Part shown: positions 50,941 to 60,091 of the stretch, piece by piece
Numbering within the stretch: position 1 is the stretch's first letter
Layout of the letters: the number at the start of each line of letters is the position of its first letter
DNA from: Streptomyces sp. NBC_01431
GTDB lineage: Bacteria; Actinomycetota; Actinomycetes; Streptomycetales; Streptomycetaceae
Length of the DNA stretch: 64,000 bases
NCBI RefSeq assembly: GCF_036231355.1
Contig: NZ_CP109496.1
Coordinates: 5,332,001 to 5,396,000 of the forward strand
Direction: 5' to 3'
The notes under the pieces: generated by a model
What the model was told of the DNA's origin: nothing
Databases searched by the model: none
Seen by the model: the letters and a program-made list of their open reading frames with translations, nothing else
Program-made: the position numbers and the translations under genes

Positions 50941-53565
50941 GTGACCGAGAACACTCAGCAGCAGAATCCAGCGCCCATCACCGAACTGCCGACCCAGTAC
51001 GCGCCGGCCGAGGTAGAGGGGAAGCTGTACGAGCGCTGGGTAGAGCGCGGTTACTTCACCGCTGACGCGGCGTCCGACAAGGACCCGTACACCATCGTCA
51101 TTCCGCCGCCCAACGTCACCGGCGCGCTGCACCTCGGGCACGCCTTCCAGGTCACGCTCATGGACGCCCTCACCCGCCGCAAGCGGATGCAGGGGTACGA
51201 GACGCTGTGGCTGCCCGGCATGGACCACGCGGGCATCGCCACCCAGAACAAGGTCGAGCAGCAGCTCGCCGAGGAGGGCAAGTCCCGGCAGGACCTGGGG
51301 CGGGAGGTGTTCACCGAGCGGGTCTGGCAGTGGAAGGGCGAGTACGGCGGCCGGATCCTGGGCCAGCTCAAGCGGCTGGGCGCCGGGCTCGACTGGTCGC
51401 GCGAGCGGTTCACCATGGACGAGGGGCTCTCCAGGGCCGTCCAGACCATCTTCAAGAACCTGTACGACGACGAGCTCATCTACCGCGCCGAGCGCATCAT
51501 CAACTGGTGCCCGCGCTGCCTGACCGCCATCTCGGACATCGAGGTGGAGTACCAGGAGGACGCGGGCGAGCTGGTCTCGCTGAAGTACGGGGAGGGGGAC
51601 GACACGCTCGTCGTCGCCACCACCCGTGCCGAGACGATGCTGGGTGACACCGCGATCGCCGTCCACCCCGACGACGAGCGTTACCAGCACCTCATCGGCA
51701 AGCTCATCAAGCTGCCGCTCACCAACCGTTCCATCCCGGTCGTCGCGGACGCCCACGTCGACCCCGAGTTCGGCACCGGCTGCGTCAAGGTGACCCCGGC
51801 GCACGACCCGAACGACTTCGCCATCGGGCAGCGGCACGGTCTTGAGTCGATCACCGTCATGGACGAGCGCGGCATCATCACGGTCCCGGGGCCCTTCCAG
51901 GGGCTCGACCGCTACGAGGCGCGCTCGGCGATCGTCGGCGCGCTCAAGGAGCAGGGCCGCATCGTCGCCGAGAAGCGCCCGTACATGCACTCGGTCGGCC
52001 ACTGCTCGCGCTGCAAGACGACCGTCGAGCCGCGTCTGTCGATGCAGTGGTGGGTCAAGGTCGGCCCGCTCGCGCAGGCTGCCGGTGACGCGGTCCGCGA
52101 CGGCCGGGTCAAGATCCACCCCGAGGACATGTCGAAGCGGTACTTCGACTGGGTCGACAACATGCACGACTGGTGCATCTCGCGCCAGCTGTGGTGGGGC
52201 CACCGCATCCCGATCTGGTACGGCCCGGAGGGTCAGGTCGTCTGCGTCGGACCCGACGACGAGGTTCCGACCGGTGAGGGCTGGCGCCAGGACCCCGACG
52301 TCCTCGACACCTGGTTCTCGTCCGGTCTGTGGCCGTTCTCCACGCTGGGCTGGCCGGAGCAGACGCCGGACCTGGACAAGTTCTACTCGACCGACGTCCT
52401 GCTCACCGGTCACGACATCATCTTCTTCTGGGTCGCCCGGATGATGATGTTCGGCCTGTACGCGATGGACGGTGAAGTCCCGTTCAAGACGGTCGCGTTG
52501 ACCGGTCTGGTCCGCGACGAGTTCGGCAAGAAGATGTCGAAGTCCAACCCGAACGCGGTCGACCCGCTGGACTGGATGGACAACTACGGCTCGGACGCGG
52601 TGCGTTTCACGCTCGCCAAGGGTGCCAACCCGGGTGCGGACGTCCCGATCGGCGAGGACTGGGTCCAGGCGTCCCGCAACTTCGCCAACAAGATCTGGAA
52701 CGCGACCCGCTTCGCGCTGATGAACGGTGCCACGGTCGAGGGTGAACTCCCGCCCGTGGAGCGGCTGTCGGCGACCGACCGCTGGATCCTGTCCCGGCTG
52801 AACAAGACGGTGGCCGAGGTCGACGCGTACTACGAGGACTACCAGTTCGCGAAGCTCAGCGAGTCGCTCTACCACTTCGCGTGGGACGAGGTCTTCGACT
52901 GGTACGTCGAGCTGTCGAAGACGACGTTCTTCGCGGGCGGTGAGCAGGCCCAGGTCTCCGGCCGGGTCCTCGGTGAGGTCCTCGACGTGATGCTGCGGGT
53001 TCTGCACCCGATCGTCCCGTTCGTCACGGACACGCTGTGGACGACGCTGACCGGCGGCGAGTCGCTGGTCGTCGCGGACTGGCCGAAGGACAGTGGCTTC
53101 CGCGACGAGGCCGCCGAGCGCGAGATCGAGCTGGTCCAGCAGGTCGTCACCGAGGTCCGCCGGTTCCGTTCCGACCAGGGGCTCCAGCCCGGCCAGAAGG
53201 TCCCGGCCGAGCTGACCCTGACCGGCACCGCGCTGGCCCCGCACGAGGCGGCCATCCGTCAGCTCCTCCGTCTCCAGCCGGCCGGCGAGGGCTTCCACGC
53301 CACCGCCTCGTTGCCGGTCGCGGGCGCGACGGTGGCTCTCGACCTGTCCGGCACCATCGACGTCGAGGCCGAGCGCAAGCGCCTGGCCAAGGACCTCGGT
53401 GCGGCCGAGAAGGAGAAGGCGGACGCGAACAAGAAGCTCGGCAACGAGGCCTTCCTCGCGAAGGCCCCGGACAACGTGGTCGACAAGATCCGTACGCGGC
53501 TCGCCAAGGCGGAGGCCGACATCGAGCGGATCACCAACCAGATCGCGAACCTGCCGCAGGGCTGA
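50941..53565 (+). CDS. valS: Valyl-tRNA synthetase
   Basis: 874 residues from GTG 50941. Class I synthetase charging tRNA-Val. HIGH-type motif H64-L-G-H67 (GALHLGHAF), the editing domain CP1 (about 190-350, with TTRAETMLGDTAIAVHP), the KMSKS motif at 531-535, the anticodon-binding helical domain, and a C-terminal coiled coil (about 810-874, ERKRLAKDLGAAEKEKADANKK). Length is typical. Only about 50 bp separate it from the tnpB right end. It ends in a strong terminator. Confidence 0.97.
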   Translation: MTENTQQQNPAPITELPTQYAPAEVEGKLYERWVERGYFTADAASDKDPYTIVIPPPNVTGALHLGHAFQVTLMDALTRRKRMQGYETLWLPGMDHAGIATQNKVEQQLAEEGKSRQDLGREVFTERVWQWKGEYGGRILGQLKRLGAGLDWSRERFTMDEGLSRAVQTIFKNLYDDELIYRAERIINWCPRCLTAISDIEVEYQEDAGELVSLKYGEGDDTLVVATTRAETMLGDTAIAVHPDDERYQHLIGKLIKLPLTNRSIPVVADAHVDPEFGTGCVKVTPAHDPNDFAIGQRHGLESITVMDERGIITVPGPFQGLDRYEARSAIVGALKEQGRIVAEKRPYMHSVGHCSRCKTTVEPRLSMQWWVKVGPLAQAAGDAVRDGRVKIHPEDMSKRYFDWVDNMHDWCISRQLWWGHRIPIWYGPEGQVVCVGPDDEVPTGEGWRQDPDVLDTWFSSGLWPFSTLGWPEQTPDLDKFYSTDVLLTGHDIIFFWVARMMMFGLYAMDGEVPFKTVALTGLVRDEFGKKMSKSNPNAVDPLDWMDNYGSDAVRFTLAKGANPGADVPIGEDWVQASRNFANKIWNATRFALMNGATVEGELPPVERLSATDRWILSRLNKTVAEVDAYYEDYQFAKLSESLYHFAWDEVFDWYVELSKTTFFAGGEQAQVSGRVLGEVLDVMLRVLHPIVPFVTDTLWTTLTGGESLVVADWPKDSGFRDEAAEREIELVQQVVTEVRRFRSDQGLQPGQKVPAELTLTGTALAPHEAAIRQLLRLQPAGEGFHATASLPVAGATVALDLSGTIDVEAERKRLAKDLGAAEKEKADANKKLGNEAFLAKAPDNVVDKIRTRLAKAEADIERITNQIANLPQG

Positions 53566-53578
53566 GCTCGTCCGAAGG

Positions 53579-53607
53579 GGCCCCCGGAGCACGCCGCTCC
53601 GGGGGCC
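53579..53607 (+). terminator. valS terminator
   Basis: Perfect 12-bp arms (53579-53590 and 53596-53607), a 5-base loop and a TTT tail. Confidence 0.85.
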
Positions 53608-53741
53608 TTTCGCGTACGGGGCGACCGGGCCCGGGATCTCGGTGGGCGCCCGGGGGAGGAGGGGGAACGGTCCGGCGCCGCGTGCGACATATCACTACAT
53701 GTGGGCCATTCGGCTGGGGGATTCAGGCCGAAAGACCTTGG

Positions 53742-54917
53742 ATGATGGAGGGCATGCAGACCACGCCCGCCACCTCCGCGCTGCGCCGCGCGCCGGCGGC
53801 GGCGCGCGCCCTGTGCGCGCGCTGGGTGGGCGAGGAGCGCGCCCTGGACGTGCTGATCGCGCTGAGCTGCTTCGGTCTGATGGTCCTGGACGTGCCGGGC
53901 CTGGCCAAGGCCGACAACTCCCTCAACAGCTACACCGCGCCTCCGGTCCTCGCGCTGGGCGCCGCCACCCTGCTCTTCCGACGCCGCTGGCCGTGGCTGC
54001 CGTACGTGGTGGCGCTCGGCTATCTGGGCTGGCTGCACCAGCTGAACCTGGTGCAGTTCGCGCTGTACTCGCTCGGCCGCTTCCGGGGCCGGCGGGCGGC
54101 GGTGCTCGCCACCATCGGCTACATCGCGGTCGCCTACGTCCTGTTCAACCTGCCGGGCTGGCCCGACAGCCGGGGCGAGACGCTCAGCTCGTTCCTGGCG
54201 ATCGTGGTTCCTGTGGGGGTGCTCGCCTCCGGGGTCGGCATCTCGGCCTACCGGCACGACCTCGTCCGCGAACTGGAGGTCCAGCGCGGCCGGACCGCGG
54301 CCCTCCAGGCGGTGCAGGCCGAGCGGGTCTCGGTGGCCAGGGACGTGCACGACATGGTGGGCCGCGAGCTGACGATGCTCGCGGTGCGCTCCGAGGTGCT
54401 CGCCATCCGGGCCAGGAACGAGCCGCACCACAAGGACTTCGAGGAACTCGCCGACACCGCGCGACGGGCCCACCTCATGCTGAACGAGATCATCGTGCGC
54501 CGGGCGGATGAACGCACCGCCACGCCCGGCCTCGACGGCTTGGCCGCGCTGGCCGAGGAGAGCCGCGGCGCGGGCACCCCGGTCGGCCTCGACATCGCGG
54601 CCGCCGCCCACCGGCTGTCCCCGCTGCGGCAGGCCGCGGTCTACCGAGTGGTCCAGGAATGCCTGACCAACGCGGTCAAGCACGCCCAGGGCGAGCCGGT
54701 CTCGGTGACGATCCGGCTCGCGGACGGCAACCTCGTCGTCACCGTGCTCAATCCGCTGCCCGCCTCGGCCCCGGTGAAGGAGCCGGTGTCCACGGGGACC
54801 GGCACCTTCTCGATGCGGGAGCGGGTGGAGTCCATGGGCGGCACCCTCACCACGACCCGGACCGGCACCACGTACGAGGTGAGGGCCACGCTTCCGGCCG
54901 GGACCCGGAGCGGGTGA
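53742..54917 (+). CDS. Sensor histidine kinase (HisKA_3 type), orphan
   Basis: 391 residues from ATG 53742 (ATG 53745 or 53754 are also possible). An N-terminal membrane part with about five helices (residues 35-175, for example LIALSCFGLMVLDVPGL and FLAIVVPVGVLASGVGISAY) is followed by a HisKA_3 dimerisation domain with phospho-acceptor H203 (ARDVHDMVGRE) and a HATPase domain with the N box VVQECLTNAVKHA and G box GTGTFSMRERVESMGG. NarL-family kinases usually have an adjacent LuxR-type response regulator; none is in the window, so its partner is elsewhere. The gene is followed by a 42-bp tandem repeat tract. Confidence 0.9.
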   Translation: MMEGMQTTPATSALRRAPAAARALCARWVGEERALDVLIALSCFGLMVLDVPGLAKADNSLNSYTAPPVLALGAATLLFRRRWPWLPYVVALGYLGWLHQLNLVQFALYSLGRFRGRRAAVLATIGYIAVAYVLFNLPGWPDSRGETLSSFLAIVVPVGVLASGVGISAYRHDLVRELEVQRGRTAALQAVQAERVSVARDVHDMVGRELTMLAVRSEVLAIRARNEPHHKDFEELADTARRAHLMLNEIIVRRADERTATPGLDGLAALAEESRGAGTPVGLDIAAAAHRLSPLRQAAVYRVVQECLTNAVKHAQGEPVSVTIRLADGNLVVTVLNPLPASAPVKEPVSTGTGTFSMRERVESMGGTLTTTRTGTTYEVRATLPAGTRSG

Positions 54918-54938
54918 CCGGGCGGCGCGTCCAGGCCC

Positions 54939-55090
54939 GGTGGCCGGGTCCGCGTGACGGGGGGCGTGCTCTGGCTTGGTGGGCCGGGTCCGCGTGACGG
55001 CGCGGCGTGCCCTCGGCTCGGTGGGCCGGGTCCGCGTGACGGCGCGGCGTGCCCTCGGCTCGGTGGGCCGGGTCCGCCTGACGGGGCGGG
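54939..55090. repeat. 42-bp tandem repeat (minisatellite), about 3.6 units
   Basis: Units start GGTGGGCCGGGTCCGCGTGA. Units 2 (54978-55019) and 3 (55020-55061) are identical. Unit 1 (54939-54977) is degenerate and 39 bp, and unit 4 (from 55062) is partial. It lies between the convergent histidine-kinase and mreB-like genes and does not look coding. Confidence 0.85.
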
Positions 55091-55137
55091 CGCGCCCCAG
55101 CCCGGTGTGCCAGCCCGCCCGGGAAGGCCCAGCCTCG

Positions 55138-56145
55138 CTACCCGCCGGCCAGCACCCGCTGCAACTGGTCGAAGTCCTCCACGCACTTGCCCGAGCCGAG
55201 CACCACGCAGTCCAGCGGCTCCTGTGCGACGAACGCCGCGATGCCCGTCGCCGACGCGATCCGCAGATCCAGGCCCGGCAGCAGCGCGCCGCCGCCCGTC
55301 AGCACGATGCCGTGCTCCATCACGTCGCCGGACAGCTCCGGCGGGCACTCCTCCAGGGTGACCTTCACCGCCGCGATGATCGACTCGACCGGCTCGTTGA
55401 GCGCGGCGCGCACCTCACCTGCCGTGAGCTGGAGCGTCTTGGGCAGGCCGCCCACCTTCTGGCGGCCCCGGACGGTGAACGTCCGCTCCTCCAGCTCGTC
55501 GTCACCCGGCACCGGCCAGGCCGACCCGATCGCGCACTTGACGTCCTCGGCGGTGCGCTCGCCTATGAGCAGCGCGTGCTCCTTGCGTACGTAGTCGGTG
55601 ATGGCGGTGTCCAGGCGGTCGCCGCCCACCCGCAGGGACTGCGAGGTGACGATGCCGCCGAGCGAGATCACGGCGACCTCGGTGGTGCCTCCGCCGATGT
55701 CCACCACCATCGAACCGCGCGGCTCCGACACCGGGAGCCCGGCCCCGATCGCCGCCGCCATCGGCTCCTCGATGAGGTGCACGGCCTTGGCGCCGGCCCG
55801 CCGGGCGGCGTGCACGATCGCGCGCCGCTCCACCGGGGTCACCCCGCTCGGCACGCACACCACCATGCGGGTGCGGGGGCGGCGCCCCGGCACGGCCTTC
55901 TTCACGAAGTGGCGGATCATCTCCTCCGCCGCCTCGTAGTCGCTGATCACGCCGTCCCGCAGCGGCCGGATCGCGGTGATCGAACCGGGTGTGCGGCCGA
56001 TGGTCTCCTTTGCCTGGGTGCCGACGGCCAGCGCGGTGCGACCGCCCTCCTTCATCGCCACCACGGACGGCTCGTTGAGCACGATGCCCTGCCCGCGGGC
56101 GTACAGCAGGGTGTTGGCGGTCCCGAGGTCGATCCCTATGTCCAT
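55138..56145 (-). CDS. MreB-like (Mbl-type) actin homologue, second copy
   Basis: 335 residues from ATG 56145. The actin-fold ATPase core is complete: phosphate 1 IGIDLGTANTLLY, connect 1 KETIGRTPGSITAIRPL, phosphate 2 SMVVDIGGGTTEVAVISLGG, the adenosine motif GIVLTGGGALLPGLD, and connect 2 near the C-terminus. It is clearly paralogous to mreB at 58953 but shorter at the N-terminus, lacking the membrane-targeting MSFIGRDMA start. It is probably a cytoskeletal protein in sporulation or wall growth, like the Mbl proteins of Streptomyces. It is divergent from folC and not part of the mreBCD operon. Confidence 0.88.
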   Translation of the reverse strand: MDIGIDLGTANTLLYARGQGIVLNEPSVVAMKEGGRTALAVGTQAKETIGRTPGSITAIRPLRDGVISDYEAAEEMIRHFVKKAVPGRRPRTRMVVCVPSGVTPVERRAIVHAARRAGAKAVHLIEEPMAAAIGAGLPVSEPRGSMVVDIGGGTTEVAVISLGGIVTSQSLRVGGDRLDTAITDYVRKEHALLIGERTAEDVKCAIGSAWPVPGDDELEERTFTVRGRQKVGGLPKTLQLTAGEVRAALNEPVESIIAAVKVTLEECPPELSGDVMEHGIVLTGGGALLPGLDLRIASATGIAAFVAQEPLDCVVLGSGKCVEDFDQLQRVLAGG

Positions 56146-56234
56146 GATCGCCAAGTTTGCCCGGAGAGTCTGTGGGCCCCGGGGGCCGAACGTCCCGAAA
56201 GGGGCGGGTCCAAGGTCCTGTCGGTGCCCCTCCG

Positions 56235-56240
56235 TAGACT
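56235..56240 (+). promoter_or_regulatory. -10-like TAGACT, leaderless folC
   Basis: TAGACT lies 7 bases before GTG 56248. This supports the chosen start. Confidence 0.45.
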
Positions 56241-56247
56241 GGTTCCT

Positions 56248-57792
56248 GTGACCGAGCAGCCCGACCGCAGTGAAGCCGATGACTTCGACGGAATCGTCGA
56301 AGCCGAAACCAATCTTCCCCAAGATCTCGAAGCAGCTCGATCAGGGGAGACCCCAACCCCCGACCTGGCGGTGATCGAGGCCGGCAGCCGCACCTTGCGC
56401 GCGCACGGCGGTCTGCCCCAGGGCGAGGCCGTCCCCGCCCGGCCCGCCGACCCCGAGGTGGACGCGGCGCTGCGCGCGGTCGAGACCGAACTCGCGGGCC
56501 GCTGGGGCGAGACCAAGCTGGAGCCGTCCGTCAGTCGCATCGCCGCCCTGATGGACGTCCTCGGTGAGCCGCAGCGCGCCTACCCGACGATCCACATCAC
56601 CGGCACCAACGGCAAGACGTCCACCGCCCGCATGATCGAGGCACTGCTCGGCGCCTTCGAGCTCCGTACCGGCCGCTACACCTCGCCGCACGTCCAGTCG
56701 ATCACCGAGCGCATCAGCCTGGACGGTCTGCCGATCCCCGCCGAGCGCTTCGTCGAGACCTACGAGGACATCAAGCCGTACGTCGAGATGGTGGACGCCA
56801 AGGAGGAGTTCCGCCTCTCCTTCTTCGAGGTCCTCACCGGCATGGCGTACGCGGCCTTCGCGGACGCCCCGGTGGACGTGGCCGTCGTGGAGGTCGGCAT
56901 GGGCGGCTCGTGGGACGCGACGAACGTGATCGACGCGGGCGTCGCCGTCGTCACCCCCATCGACCTCGACCACACCGACCGCCTCGGCAACACGCCCGCC
57001 GAGATCGCCGTCGAGAAGTCCGGGATCATCAAGCAGGGCGCGACCGTGATCCTGGCCCAGCAGCCCGTCGACGCGGCCCAGGTCATGCTGAAGAAGGCCG
57101 TCGAGGCCGATGCGACGGTGGCCCGCGAGGGCATGGAGTTCGGCATCGTCGCCCGCGAGGTCGCCGTCGGCGGCCAGCTCCTGACGCTGCGCGGGCTCGG
57201 CGGCGAGTACGAGGAGGTCTTCCTCCCGCTGTACGGGGCCCACATGGCGCACAACGCGGCGGTGGCGCTCGCCGCGGTCGAGGCCTTCTTCGGTATCGGC
57301 TCGCAGCACGCCCGGCCGCTGGACATCGACACCGTCCGCAAGGCGTTCGCCTCCGTGGTCTCGCCGGGGCGCCTTGAGGTGGTGCGCCGCTCGCCCACCG
57401 TCGTCCTGGACGCCGCGCACAACCCGGCGGGCGCGCGCGCCACCGCCGACGGACTCACCGAGGCCTTCGGCTTCTCGCGCCTGATCGGCGTGGTCGCCGC
57501 CAGCGCCGACAAGGACGTCAAGGGCCTGCTCGAAGCGTTCGAGCCGGTCTTCGCCGAGGTCGTCGTCACCGCCAACACCTCGATGCGCTCAATGGACGTG
57601 GACGAGCTGGCAGCGCTGGCCGTCGAGGTGTTCGGCGATGAGCGGGTCGTGGTCGAGCCGCGTCTGGACGACGCGATCGAAGCGGCCATCACCCTGGCCG
57701 AGGAGGAGGACGAGTACGCGGGCGCGGGCGTCCTCGTCACCGGCTCCGTGTTCACGGTCGGCGACGCCCGGCTGCTGCTGAAGAGGGGCTGA
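56248..57792 (+). CDS. folC: Dihydrofolate/folylpolyglutamate synthase
   Basis: 514 residues from GTG 56248. Adds glutamates to folates, and in most bacteria also makes dihydrofolate. A long acidic N-terminal extension (residues 1 to about 75) is typical of actinobacteria. The Mur-ligase-type domain has the P-loop TGTNGKTS with K123, the RYTSPHVQSITERI segment, VDVAVVEVGMGGSWDATN, and IDLDHTDRLG. The C-terminal ligase domain has VVLDAAHNPAG. The following DUF4233 gene starts 4 bp after the stop, so they form an operon. The -10-like TAGACT 7 bases ahead indicates a leaderless message. Confidence 0.96.
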   Translation: MTEQPDRSEADDFDGIVEAETNLPQDLEAARSGETPTPDLAVIEAGSRTLRAHGGLPQGEAVPARPADPEVDAALRAVETELAGRWGETKLEPSVSRIAALMDVLGEPQRAYPTIHITGTNGKTSTARMIEALLGAFELRTGRYTSPHVQSITERISLDGLPIPAERFVETYEDIKPYVEMVDAKEEFRLSFFEVLTGMAYAAFADAPVDVAVVEVGMGGSWDATNVIDAGVAVVTPIDLDHTDRLGNTPAEIAVEKSGIIKQGATVILAQQPVDAAQVMLKKAVEADATVAREGMEFGIVAREVAVGGQLLTLRGLGGEYEEVFLPLYGAHMAHNAAVALAAVEAFFGIGSQHARPLDIDTVRKAFASVVSPGRLEVVRRSPTVVLDAAHNPAGARATADGLTEAFGFSRLIGVVAASADKDVKGLLEAFEPVFAEVVVTANTSMRSMDVDELAALAVEVFGDERVVVEPRLDDAIEAAITLAEEEDEYAGAGVLVTGSVFTVGDARLLLKRG

Positions 57793-57796
57793 GCCG

Positions 57797-58144
57797 ATGC
57801 GTACGCTCTGCGCGTCCACCCTGATCGGTGAATTCTTCGTCATCGCCTTCGCCGGGCTCGTCGCGATGAAGGACCCGGACCTCACGTCCGCCACGGTGTG
57901 GACGGTGTGCGGCATCGGCATGCTGTTCTCGGTGCTGCTCTGCGGGATGCTGGGCCGGCGCGGCGGGGTCGAGCTCGGCTGGGCGCTCCAGATCGCCCTG
58001 ATCGCGAGCGGTTTCGCCGTGCCGATGATGTTCTTCATGGGCCTGATGTTCGCGGCGCTGTGGTGGGCCTCGGTGCACTTCGGGCGCAAGATCGACGAGG
58101 CGAAGGCGAGGTTCGCGGCGCAGGCGGAGGCCCAGCCGCAGTAG
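57797..58144 (+). CDS. DUF4233 membrane protein
   Basis: 115 residues, ATG 4 bp after the folC stop. Four hydrophobic segments (about 8-26, 37-55, 64-80, 83-100) end in a charged tail (FGRKIDEAKARFAAQAEAQ). The family is regularly found between folC and ndk in actinobacteria and has no known function. Operon position suggests co-translation with folC. Confidence 0.85.
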   Translation: MRTLCASTLIGEFFVIAFAGLVAMKDPDLTSATVWTVCGIGMLFSVLLCGMLGRRGGVELGWALQIALIASGFAVPMMFFMGLMFAALWWASVHFGRKIDEAKARFAAQAEAQPQ

Positions 58145-58272
58145 GGCGGCGCGTGGGGCCGGGCGGGTGACGGGCGCGGAACGCCGTACCGGCAGGTCCG
58201 GGTGCCACCCGTTCAGCCCCACCCGGTAGCCTCGGCACACCGCACACGTATGCCTGCAAGGAGCCGCACACC

Positions 58273-58686
58273 ATGACCGAGCGCACCCTCGTCCTGCTCA
58301 AGCCCGACACCGTTCGCCGTGGCCTGATCGGCGAGGTGATCAGCCGTATCGAGCGCAAGGCCGGCTGGACCATCTCCGCGCTGGAGCTGCGCTCCCTGGA
58401 TCAGGACACCCTGGAACAGCACTACGGCGAGCACAAGGGCAAGCCCTTCTACGAGCCGCTGGTCGCCTTCATGGCGTCCGGTCCGGTCGTCGCCCTGGTG
58501 GTCGAGGGTGAGCGCGTCATCGAGGGCGTACGCCAGTTGGCGGGTCCCACCGACCCGATCGCGGCGGCCCCCGGTTCGATCCGTGGCGACTTCGGAACCA
58601 TCGTCCGGGAGAACCTCATCCACGCCTCGGACTCCGCGGAGTCCGCGGAGCGAGAACTGAAGATCTTCTTCCCGGGCCGCAGCTGA
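58273..58686 (+). CDS. ndk: Nucleoside diphosphate kinase
   Basis: 137 residues from ATG 58273 behind AAGGAG. Transfers the terminal phosphate between nucleoside di- and triphosphates. Conserved TLVLLKPDTVRRGLIGEVI start, KPFYEPLVAFMASGPVVALV, and the catalytic His H117 in NLIHASDS. The length is normal for bacterial Ndk. A hairpin follows; it sits between the folC unit and mreB. Confidence 0.97.
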   Translation: MTERTLVLLKPDTVRRGLIGEVISRIERKAGWTISALELRSLDQDTLEQHYGEHKGKPFYEPLVAFMASGPVVALVVEGERVIEGVRQLAGPTDPIAAAPGSIRGDFGTIVRENLIHASDSAESAERELKIFFPGRS

Positions 58687-58728
58687 GCGTTTCTGACGAG
58701 ATGTCAGCCATATAGCGCTCATGACCTG

Positions 58729-58755
58729 GGGCGACCGAAGGAATTTCGGTCGCCC
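58729..58755 (+). terminator. Terminator after ndk
   Basis: Perfect 11-bp arms (58729-58739 and 58745-58755) with a 5-base loop, 42 bp after the stop. Confidence 0.75.
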
Positions 58756-58952
58756 TGCGGCATATGCGGGCCGACTTCGGGAACGCATCGCCCCGACACG
58801 ACGTCACCATTACTGAGGTGGACCACCGCGCCGTGTCCGTGCAGGCCGGACTACGATGGGGCCTCACGCTCACAGCACCCACCTCGCCGACCTGAGAAGC
58901 CGTCAACGCTCGATTAGGGAAGGCCGGACGCATCCTCATGGGGAGCAACAAA

Positions 58953-59972
58953 ATGTCGTTCATCGGCCGTGACATGGCTGTCGACCTCGGGACCGCCAAC
59001 ACGCTGGTGTACGTCAGGGGCCGCGGAATCGTCCTGAACGAGCCGTCCGTGGTCGCGATCAACACCAACACCGGCGGCATCCTGGCGGTCGGCGCCGAGG
59101 CCAAGAAGATGATCGGCCGTACGCCGGGCAACATCGTCGCCGTACGGCCGCTGAAGGATGGCGTGATCGCCGACTTCGAGATCACCGAGCGGATGCTCCG
59201 CTACTTCATCCTGAAGATCCACAAGCGCCGCTACCTGGCCCGCCCGCGTGTGGTGGTCTGTGTGCCCTCCGGCATCACGGGAGTGGAGCGCCGCGCCGTC
59301 ATCGAGGCCTCGACGCAGGCCGGTGCCCGCCAGGTGCACATCATCGAGGAGCCCATGGCCGCGGCCATCGGCTCGGGCCTGCCGGTCCACGAGGCCACCG
59401 GGAACATGGTGGTCGACATCGGCGGCGGCACCACCGAGGTCGCCGTGATCTCGCTCGGCGGAATCGTCACCGCGCAGTCCATCCGGGTGGCGGGCGACGA
59501 GCTCGACAACGCGATCATCCAGCACATCAAGAAGGAGTACTCCCTCCTTCTCGGTGAGCGGACCGCGGAACAGATCAAGATCACGATCGGTTCGGCGTAC
59601 GACCTCGACAAGGACGAGCACACCGAGATCCGCGGCCGAGACCTCGTCTCCGGACTGCCGAAGACCGTCGTGATCTCCGCCGCCGAGGTGCGCAAGGCGA
59701 TCGAGGAGCCCGTCAACGCGATCGTCGACGCCGTCAAGACCACGCTGGACAAGTGCCCGCCGGAGCTCTCCGGAGACATCATGGACCGCGGCATCGTCCT
59801 CACCGGCGGCGGCGCCCTGCTGCGCGGTCTGGACGAGCGGCTGCGCCGCGAGACCGGCATGCCGATCCACATCGCCGAGGACCCGCTGGACTCCGTGGCC
59901 CTCGGGTCCGGCAAGTGCGTGGAGGAGTTCGAGGCCCTCCAGCAGGTTCTCGACGCGCAGCCCCGCAGATAG
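58953..59972 (+). CDS. mreB: Rod shape/sporulation actin homologue MreB
   Basis: 339 residues from ATG 58953, since GGGGAG (58940-58945) sits at the right distance; ATG 58938 (five codons longer) overlaps that site. Actin-fold filament protein; in Streptomyces it is mainly needed for spore-wall assembly. Full set of motifs: DLGTANTLVY, MIGRTPGNIVAVRPLKDGVIADFE, MVVDIGGGTTEVAVISLGG, GIVLTGGGALLRGLDERL. First gene of the mreB-mreC-mreD-mrdA row. A 119-bp gap with a hairpin separates it from mreC. Confidence 0.97.
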   Translation: MSFIGRDMAVDLGTANTLVYVRGRGIVLNEPSVVAINTNTGGILAVGAEAKKMIGRTPGNIVAVRPLKDGVIADFEITERMLRYFILKIHKRRYLARPRVVVCVPSGITGVERRAVIEASTQAGARQVHIIEEPMAAAIGSGLPVHEATGNMVVDIGGGTTEVAVISLGGIVTAQSIRVAGDELDNAIIQHIKKEYSLLLGERTAEQIKITIGSAYDLDKDEHTEIRGRDLVSGLPKTVVISAAEVRKAIEEPVNAIVDAVKTTLDKCPPELSGDIMDRGIVLTGGGALLRGLDERLRRETGMPIHIAEDPLDSVALGSGKCVEEFEALQQVLDAQPRR

Positions 59973-59988
59973 CTCCGGGGCCTGCTGT

Positions 59989-60022
59989 CCGCCGTATGGG
60001 TCACTGCCAACCCGTACGGCGG
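59989..60022 (+). terminator. Hairpin in the mreB-mreC gap
   Basis: 13-bp arms (59989-60001 and 60010-60022) with one G-T type mismatch and an 8-base loop. It may attenuate read-through from mreB into mreC or protect the mreB end. Confidence 0.5.
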
Positions 60023-60091
60023 ATCGTTGATATACAGATCGAAGAGATCTTGTAGATCCACATTCCTACGAGGAAGGCACGGCCGCCGCAC

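Noticed and set aside
54939..55090. CRISPR-like array
   Set aside because: Units abut without unique spacers, are GC-rich and too few, and no cas genes are near. It is a minisatellite.
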